Source: Chryseosolibacter histidinae (GTDB lineage: Bacteria > Bacteroidota > Bacteroidia > Cytophagales > Cyclobacteriaceae). From it: a stretch of 64,000 nucleotides of DNA. The position numbers were made by a program, and so were the translations under genes. The stretch spans positions 1-64,000 of the forward strand of contig NZ_JAHESF010000016.1 in assembly GCF_018598225.1 (NCBI RefSeq). The letters are read 5' to 3'. Shown here piece by piece: positions 1 through 9,317 of this stretch; the first letter of the stretch is position 1; every line of letters starts with the position of its first letter. The notes beneath the pieces are model-generated. The model was not told where the DNA came from and made no database searches. It was given only the letters and a program-made list of their open reading frames with translations.

Positions 1-252
1 GGAGGAAACGGAGGGCATGGCGGAACGTTGATGCTTGGCGGAAAAGATGCTGCCAGTGTAAAAGCGCTGATCGGCAACGCCCTCGCGGTTTATAACAAGG
101 GCGGTGCCTTCGGTTACGGAGGTCTTGCAGGGTATGGCGGAGGTGCGGGGCTCGGTCCCACCAAGAACAATGGAAGATCAGGCACACCGGGTGTCGGCGG
201 AACAAATGGCAAGGCGTCAACGAATGGAGCAGTTCTCTTTGAAAATCAGTAA
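1..252 (+). CDS. glycine-rich protein, C-terminal fragment
   Basis: The frame is open from base 1 to the TAA at 250-252, so this is the 3' end of a gene that starts outside the window. The visible 83 residues are rich in Gly, with GGNGGHGG near the edge and repeated GYGG and GGG patches, and they end in FENQ. I recognise no catalytic motif. The low-complexity Gly/Ala/Asn composition suggests an extracellular or structural protein, but the N-terminus that would carry a signal peptide or domain is missing. recJ begins 4 bp downstream on the same strand, so the two may be co-transcribed. A TTG at 28 could be read as a start, but the frame continues upstream without a stop, so truncation by the window is the simpler reading. 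Confidence 0.6.
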   Translation, partial: GGNGGHGGTLMLGGKDAASVKALIGNALAVYNKGGAFGYGGLAGYGGGAGLGPTKNNGRSGTPGVGGTNGKASTNGAVLFENQ

Positions 253-256
253 TTGA

Positions 257-1960
257 ATGGTGAAGCGTTGGTTATATAGGGAAATTCCATCGCGGGAGCG
301 GGTTGAAGCGCTCTCCAAGGCTATCAACACAAACGCATACCTCTCTACCGTGCTGATTCAGCGGGGCATCAGCGATTTCGATTCGGCAAAAAAATTCTTC
401 CGCCCTTCACTTGAAAATCTTCACGATCCTTTCCTGATGAAGGATATGGATAAAGCTGTGAAGCGATTGAAGTTCGCCATCGACAATGAAGAAAAGATAC
501 TGATCTATGGCGATTACGATGTTGACGGAACAACAGCCGTATCGTTGGTATACAGCTACCTGAGAAAGTTCTATCCTAATTGTGAAGCTTATATCCCCGA
601 TCGCTACAGTGAAGGTTACGGCATCTCACTGGCCGGCATCGACTGGGCTGAGCAGAACGGATATTCACTCATCATTGCCCTTGATTGTGGCATCAAGTCT
701 TTTGAGCTGGTGCGGCTCGCGCAACAGAAAGGAATAGACTTTATTATTTGCGATCACCACCTTCCGGAAGAGACCGTACCCACGGCGGTGGCGGTGCTCG
801 ATCCGAAACAGGAAGACTGCAACTATCCGTGCAGGGAGCTGAGCGGTTGTGGCCTCGGGTTCAAGCTCATGCAGGCTTACGCGAGGCTTTACCGCGATGA
901 AAAAGACCTTTACCAGTTCCTCGATCTGGTGGCGGTGAGCATCGCCTCCGATATTGTACCCATTGTGGACGAGAACCGGGTGCTGGCGTATTTTGGTTTG
1001 AAGAAGCTGAACGAAGATCCGCTGCCTGGGCTGAAGGCGTTGAAAGACATTGCAGGCATCAAGAACGACCTCGATGTATCGGGCATCGTGTTCACGCTCG
1101 GCCCGAGGATCAATGCTGCCGGCCGCGTGGCACACGGTAGAGCAGCGGTGGAGCTCCTGATCGCCAAAACAGAAGAAGAAGCCAATGCGCTGGCAGCGAA
1201 AATAAACCTGAGCAACGACGAACGGAAAGAGTTCGATTCGTCCATCACAGAAGAGGCCATCGCCATGATCGAGACCAACAATATGGTGCGGCCGTCTAAG
1301 TCTACGGTACTTTTCAAAAACACCTGGCATAAAGGCGTTATTGGCATAGTTGCTGCTAGATGTGTGGAAAAATTTTACAGGCCCACCGTGATCCTTACCG
1401 AATCGAATAATAAAATCACAGGCTCCGCGCGCAGCGTTTACGGATTTGATCTGTACAACGCTATTCTCGAGTGCAGCGACCTGCTCGAAAAATTCGGCGG
1501 CCACAAATATGCGGCTGGGCTTACACTCGATGCCAGCAACCTCGAAGCCTTTCAGCAGCGTTTCGAAGAAGTGGTCTCATCTACCATCACAGACGAAATG
1601 CTGATTCCCGTCATAGACATCGACCTTTCTATTCAGTTTGACGCCATCAGCCCCAAGTTTCTGAACATCTTAAAGCAGATGGGTCCGTTTGGCCCCGAAA
1701 ACCAGAAGCCGGTGTTCGAAGCCAGGAACGTTTACGTCTTCAATTCGCTTTCAAGCTTTAGAGACCGCCACATCAAGTTTCTGGCGCGGCAGGAGGGAAG
1801 CGACAATGTTTTTCAGGCCGTGGGCTTCGATATGGCCGAGCATTACCAGCAGGTGGCAAGGGGTGATGTTTTCAGGATGGCGTTCACCGTTGAAGAGAAC
1901 GTATACAACGGCACAACATCTGTACAGTTAAGGATAAAAGATTTAAAATTCGATTCGTGA
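257..1960 (+). CDS. recJ: single-stranded-DNA-specific exonuclease RecJ
   Basis: RecJ is a 5'-3' exonuclease on single-stranded DNA used in recombination and base-excision repair. The DHH-family motifs appear in order: DYDVDGT near residue 87, ALDCGIKS near 141, CDHH near 165 and SIASDIVP near 225, all binding the catalytic divalent metals. The DHHA1 region has the GGHKYAAG motif near 415, followed by the OB-fold part containing [10 protein letters not shown] near 477. At 567 aa the length is normal for Bacteroidota RecJ. The ATG lies 4 bp after the preceding stop. The stop TGA overlaps the ATG of lptB by one base, so recJ and lptB are translationally coupled. Confidence 0.97.
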   Translation: MVKRWLYREIPSRERVEALSKAINTNAYLSTVLIQRGISDFDSAKKFFRPSLENLHDPFLMKDMDKAVKRLKFAIDNEEKILIYGDYDVDGTTAVSLVYSYLRKFYPNCEAYIPDRYSEGYGISLAGIDWAEQNGYSLIIALDCGIKSFELVRLAQQKGIDFIICDHHLPEETVPTAVAVLDPKQEDCNYPCRELSGCGLGFKLMQAYARLYRDEKDLYQFLDLVAVSIASDIVPIVDENRVLAYFGLKKLNEDPLPGLKALKDIAGIKNDLDVSGIVFTLGPRINAAGRVAHGRAAVELLIAKTEEEANALAAKINLSNDERKEFDSSITEEAIAMIETNNMVRPSKSTVLFKNTWHKGVIGIVAARCVEKFYRPTVILTESNNKITGSARSVYGFDLYNAILECSDLLEKFGGHKYAAGLTLDASNLEAFQQRFEEVVSSTITDEMLIPVIDIDLSIQFDAISPKFLNILKQMGPFGPENQKPVFEARNVYVFNSLSSFRDRHIKFLARQEGSDNVFQAVGFDMAEHYQQVARGDVFRMAFTVEENVYNGTTSVQLRIKDLKFDS

Positions 1961-2715
1961 TGATATTGCGGGCAGAGCATTTGATCAAGAAGTATAAGAC
2001 ACGCACGGTGGTGAACAACGTTTCTGTGCAGGTAGCCCAGGGTGAGATCGTAGGGTTGCTGGGCCCGAACGGAGCAGGTAAAACCACTTCTTTCTATATG
2101 ATCGTGGGGCTGATCAAGCCCAATGAAGGCAAGATCTTCCTCGATACAGAAGAGATCACGCCACTGCCCATGTACCAGCGCGCCAAGAAAGGTATCGGAT
2201 ACCTGGCGCAGGAAGCTTCCGTTTTCAGGAAGCTCACCGTGGAGGAGAATATCATGGCCGTGCTCGAGATGAGAGACTACACCAAACAACAGCGCAAGGA
2301 TAAAGTGGAGCAGCTCATTGAAGAGTTCAGCCTTCAGAAGGTTCGGAAAAGTCTCGGTATGTCGTTGTCGGGTGGCGAGCGCCGGCGTACGGAGATCGCG
2401 AGGGCGCTGGCGGTTGACCCGAACTTTGTGCTGCTCGATGAACCTTTCGCGGGTGTTGACCCTATTGCCGTGGAAGAGATCCAGACCATCGTGGCGAGGC
2501 TTAAAAACAAGAACATCGGCATCCTCATTACCGACCATAACGTAGACGAAACACTTTCGATCACGGACCGTGCTTACCTCATGGTTGACGGAAAGCTGTT
2601 CAAGTCAGGTACCGCCGAAGAGCTCGCCAACGATCCACAGGTGCGCAAGGTGTATCTCGGGCAGAACTTCGAGCTGCGCCGCGCGAAGATCAACATCCAG
2701 GATACTTATTTGTGA
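1960..2715 (+). CDS. lptB: LPS export ABC transporter ATPase LptB
   Basis: This is the cytoplasmic ATPase that drives extraction of lipopolysaccharide from the inner membrane with LptF/LptG. Walker A (GPNGAGKT, near residue 36), the ABC signature LSGGERRR (near 136), Walker [12 protein letters not shown] (near 157) and the H-loop ITDHN are intact. The ERRR signature and the FAGVDPIAV stretch are typical of LptB rather than amino-acid ABC ATPases. A GTG three bases upstream is possible, but the ATG at 1960 overlaps the recJ stop in the usual TGATG form and is preferred. The 3' end overlaps the convergent recX gene by 10 bp. No lptFGAC gene is in the window, as is common in Bacteroidota. Confidence 0.96.
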   Translation: MILRAEHLIKKYKTRTVVNNVSVQVAQGEIVGLLGPNGAGKTTSFYMIVGLIKPNEGKIFLDTEEITPLPMYQRAKKGIGYLAQEASVFRKLTVEENIMAVLEMRDYTKQQRKDKVEQLIEEFSLQKVRKSLGMSLSGGERRRTEIARALAVDPNFVLLDEPFAGVDPIAVEEIQTIVARLKNKNIGILITDHNVDETLSITDRAYLMVDGKLFKSGTAEELANDPQVRKVYLGQNFELRRAKINIQDTYL

Positions 2716-3179
2716 TCGGGCACGATCTCGCGTAATATTTTCCAGACCAGCTCGGGCTCGTAACCTTTCAATATGGCGGCTTTGGAAAGCCGGTCGCGCT
2801 TGCTGTAAATGTTGTCATCATCAACGGCTGAGATTTTCTTTTCCAGGAATTCAGTAAGCGTTCTTTCGTAGTCTTCAGCATCGATCTCGCGAAGTCCCGA
2901 CTGGATACAATTCGCCGAAAGGCCCTGTGCTTCGAGCGCGTTGATGATCTTCAGCCGGCCCCACTTTTTCATCCTGAACTTTCCTCCCGCAAAGGCCTTG
3001 GCATACCGTTCTTCGTTGAGAAATCCGTCGGTAATGAGGTCAACGATGAGCTCATCCACATCGCTGCGACTCAGGCCATACTCAAAAAGCTTGTTGCGCA
3101 CCTCGCGGTGAGAGCGCTCCTGGTAAGCACAGTAGCGCTGGATCTTTCCTTTAGCCTCTTGTTGAGAATAAGTCTTCAC
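2706..3179 (-). CDS. recX: regulatory protein RecX
   Basis: RecX-family proteins are small helical-repeat proteins that bind and inhibit RecA filaments. The 157-aa sequence shows the family pattern: a first three-helix repeat around [12 protein letters not shown], then [23 protein letters not shown], the best-conserved stretch, near residue 55. The start is a GTG at 3179. It is convergent with lptB and overlaps it by 10 bp, so the two transcripts collide. A heptamer array (3180-3208) begins at the base upstream of the start codon, so the recX promoter lies in or beyond repeated DNA. The family assignment is confident; activity on RecA is inferred from the family. Confidence 0.9.
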   Translation of the reverse strand: MKTYSQQEAKGKIQRYCAYQERSHREVRNKLFEYGLSRSDVDELIVDLITDGFLNEERYAKAFAGGKFRMKKWGRLKIINALEAQGLSANCIQSGLREIDAEDYERTLTEFLEKKISAVDDDNIYSKRDRLSKAAILKGYEPELVWKILREIVPDHK

Positions 3180-3273
3180 TAGGTACGAGGTACGAAATAC
3201 GAGGTACGGCGGTTGCCTACTGCTTCCGATAGCTTCCGGGATTGCCTAATGTCCTTTGCCTACTGCTTACTAT
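3180..3273. repeat. heptamer arrays, AGGTACG and TGCCTAC families
   Basis: Bases 3181-3208 are exactly four 7-bp units: AGGTACG, AGGTACG, AAATACG, AGGTACG. From about 3214 to 3273 a second, more degenerate array repeats TGCCTAC/TGCTTCC/TTGCCTA with occasional one-base slips. Together they fill the whole gap between the recX start and the stop codon of the YcxB-like gene, and the second array runs into that stop codon. The same two families recur elsewhere in the window (33566, 40915, 47711). Function unknown. Confidence 0.8.
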
Positions 3274-3746
3274 TTCACGAGTCCCTTGTTCTTCAAAATG
3301 CTGGTCAGAAATTTCCGTTCGTTGTCGGTATTGAAGATCCTGAAAGGCAGGTGGATCAGCTGGGCCTTGTTCACGAACAGCACAAAGCTGTCTTTGCCGA
3401 TCTCGGCGCGGGTGATCTGATCCCACTTCAGTGGCATTCCTTCGCGCGGATTTATTTTCATCACGATCTGCTGGCTGCTGATCTCGTAAGAGAATTTTTC
3501 GAACAACATCTTGCCTTGCTCCAGTTGCGTGACGCCGTAAAACTGGATCCACCAGAAAAGCAGGTAGAGGCCGAGGCCCACGCCGGCACCGATGAACCAC
3601 CAGATGCTGGGTATCCAGATATAGAAAAGGCAAATGACGAAAGCTGCCGCAGCGGCGATCCATCCCTGTTTCCTGATCACGTTGTTGAACGCAAGGCGTA
3701 TATATGTTTTTTTGTCGAGTTTGTAATTTTTGGTTTTAACGATCAT
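3270..3746 (-). CDS. YcxB-like membrane protein
   Basis: A 158-aa protein with two adjacent hydrophobic segments (about residues 30-48 and 52-72, rich in Trp, Ile and Phe) followed by a soluble domain of about 85 residues. That order, and the C-terminal pattern of a small beta-rich domain with a conserved Trp (KWDQITRAEI) and the ending NERKFLTSILKNKG, fit the YcxB-like family, whose function is unknown. The ATG at 3746 is preferred; the frame is open 135 bp further upstream, but that extension is basic, Cys-rich and overlaps the nadC end region, so it is unlikely to be translated. It is probably an inner-membrane protein with a cytoplasmic domain. Confidence 0.65.
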   Translation of the reverse strand: MIVKTKNYKLDKKTYIRLAFNNVIRKQGWIAAAAAFVICLFYIWIPSIWWFIGAGVGLGLYLLFWWIQFYGVTQLEQGKMLFEKFSYEISSQQIVMKINPREGMPLKWDQITRAEIGKDSFVLFVNKAQLIHLPFRIFNTDNERKFLTSILKNKGLVK

Positions 3747-3802
3747 AAATCTGTATTCACAAGTTAGGGGATCACAGCCAGGGCGATCCTTTATTAAAAT
3801 TT

Positions 3803-4660
3803 CTAAAATGCCTTTAAGCTCAGGTCGAGGCTTTTTACAGAGTGCGTCAGTGCACCGATGGAGATGTAATCCACGCCACATTCGGCAACGCTCCGGATAT
3901 TGGCTTCGGTGATGCCGCCGCTCGCCTCCGTTTTGTATTTGCCGCCGATCAGCCGCACAGCTTCTTTCATGGTGTCGTTATCCATGTTATCGAGCATGAT
4001 CACATCTACGTTCCCGGTTTCCAGCACGGCTTTGACCTCTTCCAGGTTCCGTGTTTCGATCTCGATCTTCAGTTTTTTACCGGTGGCGCGAAGATAATCG
4101 TTTGTACGGTTGATTGCTTCTTTAATTCCTCCCGCCATGTCGATATGATTGTCTTTCAGCATGATCATGTCGTACAAACCGATGCGGTGATTATGGCCCC
4201 CGCCGATCACCACGGCCCATTTTTCAGGCAGCCTGAAGTTGGGGGTTGTTTTGCGTGTATCCAGCAGCTGGCTTCCCGTGCCTTTTACGAGGTTCACGAG
4301 GTGCCGGGTCTTGGTGGCGATCCCGCTCATGCGCTGCATCACGTTCAGCACAAGCCTTTCGGAAGCGAGAATGGATCTTGACAACCCGGAGACGGTGAGC
4401 GCAATATCGCCGGTTTTGATCTCCGAACCGTCTGTAAGCTGCACATCAACCCGCAGGCTCTTGTCTACCGTGTGAAAGATCTTCCAGGCCATCTCCACCC
4501 CGGCCAGTATTCCAGTATCTTTTACCAGGAGCCGGGCGCGGCTTGTGGCGTCTGGCCGGATGGCTGCCAGCGACGAATGGTCACCATCGCCGAGGTCTTC
4601 TTTCAGCGCCGAAGCAATGAACTGCTTCAGAAAATCATCGGTGATATATGCCGGTTTCAC
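3803..4660 (-). CDS. nadC: nicotinate-nucleotide pyrophosphorylase (carboxylating) NadC
   Basis: This enzyme converts quinolinate and PRPP to nicotinate mononucleotide, CO2 and diphosphate in de novo NAD synthesis. The 285-aa sequence has the family hallmarks: RKTTPNFRLPEKWAVVIGGG near residue 136 (substrate-binding Arg and Lys), HNHRIGLYDMIMLKDNH near 156, then EIETRNLEEV, DVIMLDNM and EASGGI in the alpha/beta barrel. The start is a GTG at 4660, giving normal family length. It lies in a minus-strand run behind a DUF4783 gene (102-bp gap). nadA and nadB are not in the window. Confidence 0.96.
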   Translation of the reverse strand: MKPAYITDDFLKQFIASALKEDLGDGDHSSLAAIRPDATSRARLLVKDTGILAGVEMAWKIFHTVDKSLRVDVQLTDGSEIKTGDIALTVSGLSRSILASERLVLNVMQRMSGIATKTRHLVNLVKGTGSQLLDTRKTTPNFRLPEKWAVVIGGGHNHRIGLYDMIMLKDNHIDMAGGIKEAINRTNDYLRATGKKLKIEIETRNLEEVKAVLETGNVDVIMLDNMDNDTMKEAVRLIGGKYKTEASGGITEANIRSVAECGVDYISIGALTHSVKSLDLSLKAF

Positions 4661-4761
4661 CGTGCAAAAATAAATCAGGATTGATCACAATAAAGCCCGC
4701 CTGACAGGTTTACGGGTAAATATTTTAGATAGGAATGCCAGCGCCGGCAGGGAAACAGGCG

Positions 4762-5166
4762 CTATTCTTTGGAAAAAGAGATCTCGTGAAGCAGCTGCTG
4801 GTTGTTGATAGACTTGATCTTCATGAATACCCTGTATACATCGTCACCGCTTTTGTATTGCCCGATGGCAAAAGGCTGGCCTCCCCTGGAGGAACCCTGG
4901 TGAATGATGCCAAATTCGGAAGGAGGATGCTGTTTGAAGAAATCCCTGAAAACAAACTCCGCCTGCGATTTGCTGTACGATTCCACCTTACCCTCTATGG
5001 TAACATCCACCGTTTGATTCAGGTACCTGGAAAGTTCTTTAGCGCTCCCTGCCTTGATGGTCTCCCTGATCATGCCGATAACATCATTTTGCGCCATGGC
5101 GGCAAACACTTGTAAGGTAAGTGCTGCAATGATGACCAGTAACGCCTGTGACCTTTTCTCCTTCAT
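4762..5166 (-). CDS. secreted DUF4783 protein
   Basis: A 134-aa protein with a clear signal peptide (basic MKEKR start, hydrophobic core to about residue 22, cleavage probably after AMA) and a compact alpha+beta domain of about 105 residues resembling the NTF2-like fold of DUF4783. The conserved core contains NQTVDVTIEG, SKSQAEFVFRDFF and the terminal strand LLHEISFSKE. It should be exported to the periplasm. Upstream of nadC on the same strand, it may be co-transcribed with it. Biological role unknown; I can only assign the domain. Confidence 0.75.
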   Translation of the reverse strand: MKEKRSQALLVIIAALTLQVFAAMAQNDVIGMIRETIKAGSAKELSRYLNQTVDVTIEGKVESYSKSQAEFVFRDFFKQHPPSEFGIIHQGSSRGGQPFAIGQYKSGDDVYRVFMKIKSINNQQLLHEISFSKE

Positions 5167-5289
5167 GACAGTGTTTGTTTGCGGCTAAAATTATGCCATT
5201 GTTGAAAGATAAAGAAATTTAAATCATGGCCGTGCTGTTACCGGAAAGGGCAATCTGAGATTCTCCAATAAAATCTTACAATCCATGCC

Positions 5290-5297
5290 TATATTTG
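5290..5297 (+). promoter_or_regulatory. candidate -7 promoter element for gpmI
   Basis: TATATTTG matches the Bacteroidota -7 consensus TAnnTTTG exactly and lies 95 bp before the gpmI ATG. No clear TTTG -33 element stands at the expected distance upstream, so the assignment rests on the -7 element and its position. Confidence 0.45.
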
Positions 5298-5391
5298 CGC
5301 GCTTTGTAAAGGTATGAATTCATTTCTTACATCCTGAAAGGGCTTTTGCGGTGAATTTGAGGCCTTTGTTTGTTGATACTGATTATATCCT

Positions 5392-6915
5392 ATGAATAAA
5401 AAAGTTTTGCTGATGATTTTGGATGGCTGGGGTATTGCCACCAAGAAAGAAGTGTCGGCGATTGATAAGGCGAACACACCGTTTATTAATTCTCTGTACG
5501 GGAAATACCCTCACAGCAAACTGGAAGCTTCCGGATTGGCCGTTGGCTTGCCTGCGGGCCAGATGGGCAACTCAGAAGTGGGTCACATGAACATCGGCGC
5601 CGGAAGGGTTGTTTACCAGGACCTCGTTCGGGTGAACAAAGCGATAGACGAACATGAGCTCGACCACAACCCCGTGCTGCTCGATGCTTTTGCTTACGCG
5701 AAAAAGAACAACAAAAATGTGCACTACATCGGCCTGCTCTCAGATGGCGGCGTGCACTCCCACATCGGCCACCTCAAAGGCCTCATCACCATCGCTCATA
5801 AGAACGATATCAAAAATTTGTTCGTGCACGCCTTCACCGACGGACGCGACACCGACCCGAAAGGCGGAAAAGATTATTTAAAAGACCTGATCGGTCATCT
5901 CAATAAGACCACGGGCAGACTGGCCAGCATCGTAGGGCGATATTATGCCATGGACCGCGACAAACGTTGGGAACGCGTGAAGCTCGCCTACGACCTGATG
6001 GTGAAAGGCATCGGAGAAAAAACAAACGATCCCCTGCAAGCTGTGCAGCGTTCGTACGACAACAATGTGACTGATGAATTTATCAAACCCATTGTTGTTA
6101 CTGACAGCCAGCAGCGCGTAGCCACCATCCAGGAAGGAGACGTGGTGTTGTGCTTCAACTTCAGAACGGATCGCGGCAGGCAGATCACCCAGGCACTGAC
6201 CCAGCAGGATTTCCCCGAGCAGGGAATGAAGAAGATGGATCTCTACTACATCACGCTTACCAACTATGACGACACGTTCAGGAACGTGAAGATCATTTTT
6301 GATAAAGATAATCTTGAGATGACCCTCGGCGAGGTGGTTGCCGCTGCGGGAAAGAAACAGATCCGCATCGCGGAAACGGAAAAGTATCCGCACGTTACTT
6401 TCTTTTTCTCGGGAGGCCGTGAAGAGGCGTTTCCCGGAGAGACCCGCCTCATGTGCCCTTCGCCAAAAGTGGCTACCTACGATCTGAAGCCCGAGATGAG
6501 CGCTTACGACATCAAAGACAAGATCATTCCGGAGCTGAATGCGAAGTCGGCGGATTTTATATGCCTCAATTTTGCCAACCCTGACATGGTGGGGCACACC
6601 GGTGTTTTTGAGGCCGCGGTGAAAGCTTGTGAGACCGTTGACCTCTGCGCGCAGAAAGTGACCGAGGCTGCCCTCAAGAACGATTATGCGGTGATCATCA
6701 TTGCAGACCACGGCAACGCCGATATCATGATCAACGATGACGGCACACCCAACACAGCCCACACTACCAACCTGGTGCCCTGCATTCTGGTGGATGACAG
6801 CTATAAAGGCAAACTGAAGAATGGAAAGCTCGGCGATCTTGCTCCTACCATACTGGCATTGATGGGCATCGGCCGTCCGGAACAAATGACAGGAGATGTG
6901 TTGCTGGAAAAATAA
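5392..6915 (+). CDS. gpmI: 2,3-bisphosphoglycerate-independent phosphoglycerate mutase
   Basis: This glycolytic/gluconeogenic enzyme interconverts 3- and 2-phosphoglycerate using two metal ions and a phosphoserine. The 507-aa length and the alkaline-phosphatase-superfamily motifs fit: MILDGWG near residue 7 (metal ligand Asp), GNSEVGHMNIG near 60 with the catalytic Ser, HAFTDGRDTDP near 147, GRYYAMDRDKRW near 188, the late metal ligands in NFANPDMVGHTG (near 392) and IIADHGNAD (near 436). The ATG follows an AT-rich leader with a TATATTTG promoter candidate. The downstream lipoprotein ORF overlaps its 3' end by 20 bp in another frame. Confidence 0.97.
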   Translation: MNKKVLLMILDGWGIATKKEVSAIDKANTPFINSLYGKYPHSKLEASGLAVGLPAGQMGNSEVGHMNIGAGRVVYQDLVRVNKAIDEHELDHNPVLLDAFAYAKKNNKNVHYIGLLSDGGVHSHIGHLKGLITIAHKNDIKNLFVHAFTDGRDTDPKGGKDYLKDLIGHLNKTTGRLASIVGRYYAMDRDKRWERVKLAYDLMVKGIGEKTNDPLQAVQRSYDNNVTDEFIKPIVVTDSQQRVATIQEGDVVLCFNFRTDRGRQITQALTQQDFPEQGMKKMDLYYITLTNYDDTFRNVKIIFDKDNLEMTLGEVVAAAGKKQIRIAETEKYPHVTFFFSGGREEAFPGETRLMCPSPKVATYDLKPEMSAYDIKDKIIPELNAKSADFICLNFANPDMVGHTGVFEAAVKACETVDLCAQKVTEAALKNDYAVIIIADHGNADIMINDDGTPNTAHTTNLVPCILVDDSYKGKLKNGKLGDLAPTILALMGIGRPEQMTGDVLLEK

Positions 6916-7501
6916 TCGTTGCAGCATTTTTCTGAGCCTGCTCATGCTGGCTGCGCTCCTCACCGGATGCGAGTCTGGCAGAGAGGGGTCAGCCTTTTAT
7001 CCGGTAGACAGTCTGGTGTCGGCCCAGATCAGAACGCTGGCCGCCGTGAAGGCTGTGCTTCACAAGGAAGCAACGCTGGGCGGCCAAACGGATAAGTCTG
7101 TGTATACACCGAAAGACACCACCGCCTGGACCGATGAGCTGGACGTTTTCAGGCAGCTGCACGAGATCAACAAACCTGTGAACCGCGACATTTATATTGT
7201 TGACGATGGCCTGTACGATCCAAGCAGCAACCTGACGGTGAAAGCCTTCACTGCCACCGAGCCGCTGCCTGTGATGTCGATGCGCATCTACTATGACAAT
7301 TCTATCAAGAAGCCCCGCAAGATCGAAGCGGTGTATGCGGAAGCGAACTCGCTTTATCAAAGCTCAAAAACATTATTGATGGAATTTCAGCAGATCAACA
7401 ATAAAACAGTGCTCACATCCTACACTATAGAGGGAGGCCAGAAGATGATCATGCGCGATTCGGTAACGTTCTCTGTGCGGGGAAAAATTCAAATAGATTA
7501 A
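6896..7501 (+). CDS. hypothetical lipoprotein
   Basis: A 201-aa protein with an N-terminal lipoprotein signal: a short basic stretch, a hydrophobic segment and the lipobox LLTGC with Cys at residue 25. The mature part is hydrophilic, mixed alpha/beta, without recognisable domains or catalytic motifs; the DRDIYIVDDGLYDPS-like region near residue 95 and the final beta-rich 60 residues look like a small structured domain. The ATG at 6896 lies inside the gpmI 3' end (20-bp overlap), suggesting coupled translation. It precedes the ABC exporter gene by 25 bp, so gpmI, this gene, the exporter and the Fur-type regulator form a probable operon. Function unknown. Confidence 0.7.
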   Translation: MCCWKNNRCSIFLSLLMLAALLTGCESGREGSAFYPVDSLVSAQIRTLAAVKAVLHKEATLGGQTDKSVYTPKDTTAWTDELDVFRQLHEINKPVNRDIYIVDDGLYDPSSNLTVKAFTATEPLPVMSMRIYYDNSIKKPRKIEAVYAEANSLYQSSKTLLMEFQQINNKTVLTSYTIEGGQKMIMRDSVTFSVRGKIQID

Positions 7502-7526
7502 TCAGGCGCGAAGCATCGCGAGAACT

Positions 7527-9314
7527 ATGGCAAAAAGAGGTGGAAAAGCGCCGCTGGCGAAAGAAGAGAAGCGAAAGCTGACAAAAGAAAACCTGCAACG
7601 CCTGGCGGGCGCATTCCGGTTTATGCTTCCCTACAAGGGGCTGTTCATCCTGGGGTTGATCGCACTTGCCCTCTCGAGCCTTTTACTGCTGGCGTTTCCA
7701 CGCCTGTCTGGCGAGCTGCTCGACGTTGCCACAGGCAAAGGAAAATATTTCGGCAACATCAATCATGTAGTAGTTGCGTTGTTGGGCATCCTGCTGGTGC
7801 AAAGCGTTTTTTCTTTTGTCCGCGTGTACACCTTCGCCATCGTGAGCGAGCGTGGCATGGCAGACCTGAGAAAGGCTGTGTATGAAAAAGTGGTGTGGCT
7901 GCCCATGAGCTTTTTCGATAGCCGCAGGGTTGGCGAGCTGATGAGTCGCATCACGGCCGATGTGGGCACGTTGCAAGAGACTTTCACCACATCGCTGGCG
8001 GAGCTGCTTCGCCAGGTGCTCACGTTGCTGTTCGGCATAGGCATCATCTTCTACCTGGCACCTTCGCTGGCTGGCTTCATGCTGCTCACCTTCCCGGTGC
8101 TGGTGATCGCTGCGCTCATCTTCGGCAAATACATCCGCAAGCTTTCGAAAAAAACACAGGACAAACTTGCTGACGCCAACGTGGTGGTGGAGGAGTCGCT
8201 GCAGTCGATCTTTATCGTGAAGGCTTTTACCAATGAGCTGTTCGAGATCAACCGGTATGGCAGGGCGCTGAAAGAAGTAGTGAGCGTCGCCATCCAGTCT
8301 GCGCGTTACCGCGGCATCTTTATCTCCTTTATTGTCTTCGCGCTTTTTGGCGGCATTGTGGCGGTGGGCTGGTATGGCGCCACCCTGGTGCAGTCGGGCG
8401 CGCTTTCTGTAGGCGAGCTGTTTGCGTTTGTGTTCTACACATCGTTCATCGGATTTTCAATCGCAGGTCTTGGCGAGATCTTCACCCAGGTCCAGCGGTC
8501 TATCGGCGCCTCCGAAAGGGTGCTGGAGATCCTGTATCACCAGGATGAAGCGGAGCCGGAGGCGGGCAAGCTGAATCTGAACGGTGCCATCAGCTTTGAA
8601 AATGTTTCATTCGCGTATCCATCCCGTAAGGATTACCAGGTGCTTGAAGACCTCAACTTCACCATCAGCGCAGGCGAGAAAGTGGCGCTGGTGGGTCAAA
8701 GCGGCTCCGGGAAATCAACCATCATCAACCTGCTGATGCGGTTCTACCAGATCCAGCAGGGTATGATCAGGGTCGATGGCCAGGACGTGAACGACTTCAA
8801 CCTGACAGCCTACCGGCACAACCTCGGCGTGGTGCCACAGGAAGTGATCTTGTTCGGCGGCAGCATCCGGGAAAATATCCGTTATGGCCGGCCCGACGCC
8901 ACCGATGAGCAAGTACGGGAAGCCGCGCGCAAAGCCAACGCGCTCGAATTTATAGAGGGCTTCCCTGAACAATTCGAGACCCTGGTGGGCGAGCGGGGTG
9001 TGAAACTGTCGGGCGGGCAACGTCAACGCATTGCTATTGCCCGTGCTATCCTGAAAGATCCGGTGATCCTGATCCTCGATGAAGCCACCAGCTCGCTCGA
9101 TGCGCATTCTGAAGTGCTGGTGCAGGAGGCCCTCGAAAAGCTGATGGAAGGAAGGACCACCATTATAATTGCACACCGGCTCAGCACTATTAAGAAAGTA
9201 GACCGTATCTTTGTAATACAGCAGGGAAAGCTGGCCGAAATGGGTTCGCACGCCGAACTAACCAGGCTCAACAATGGTATTTATAGTAACTTGCTGAAAC
9301 TGCAATTGCAATAA
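7527..9314 (+). CDS. ABC exporter, MsbA-like half-transporter
   Basis: A fused permease-ATPase of 595 aa that would work as a homodimer in the inner membrane. The N-terminal half has about six hydrophobic helices (residues about 35-315) with the coupling motif FFDSRRVGELMSRITADV. The ATPase half has Walker A GQSGSGKST near 390, the Q-loop GVVPQEVILF, signature LSGGQRQR near 493, Walker B ILILDEATSSLD near 513 and the H-loop IIAHRLST. Such proteins export lipids, LPS core or hydrophobic compounds; sequence alone does not fix the substrate, so I give no gene name. The downstream Fur-type gene starts 4 bp after its stop. Confidence 0.93.
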   Translation: MAKRGGKAPLAKEEKRKLTKENLQRLAGAFRFMLPYKGLFILGLIALALSSLLLLAFPRLSGELLDVATGKGKYFGNINHVVVALLGILLVQSVFSFVRVYTFAIVSERGMADLRKAVYEKVVWLPMSFFDSRRVGELMSRITADVGTLQETFTTSLAELLRQVLTLLFGIGIIFYLAPSLAGFMLLTFPVLVIAALIFGKYIRKLSKKTQDKLADANVVVEESLQSIFIVKAFTNELFEINRYGRALKEVVSVAIQSARYRGIFISFIVFALFGGIVAVGWYGATLVQSGALSVGELFAFVFYTSFIGFSIAGLGEIFTQVQRSIGASERVLEILYHQDEAEPEAGKLNLNGAISFENVSFAYPSRKDYQVLEDLNFTISAGEKVALVGQSGSGKSTIINLLMRFYQIQQGMIRVDGQDVNDFNLTAYRHNLGVVPQEVILFGGSIRENIRYGRPDATDEQVREAARKANALEFIEGFPEQFETLVGERGVKLSGGQRQRIAIARAILKDPVILILDEATSSLDAHSEVLVQEALEKLMEGRTTIIIAHRLSTIKKVDRIFVIQQGKLAEMGSHAELTRLNNGIYSNLLKLQLQ

Positions 9315-9317
9315 GTA

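Noticed and set aside
665-1504. Minus-strand open frame of 279 codons opposite recJ
   Set aside because: Antisense to conserved recJ motifs and without recognisable protein features.
5878-6963. Long minus-strand open frame of 361 codons opposite gpmI
   Set aside because: It is antisense to a complete gpmI with all active-site motifs, and its translation is His/Val/Arg-rich without any family pattern; it is a shadow of codon bias.
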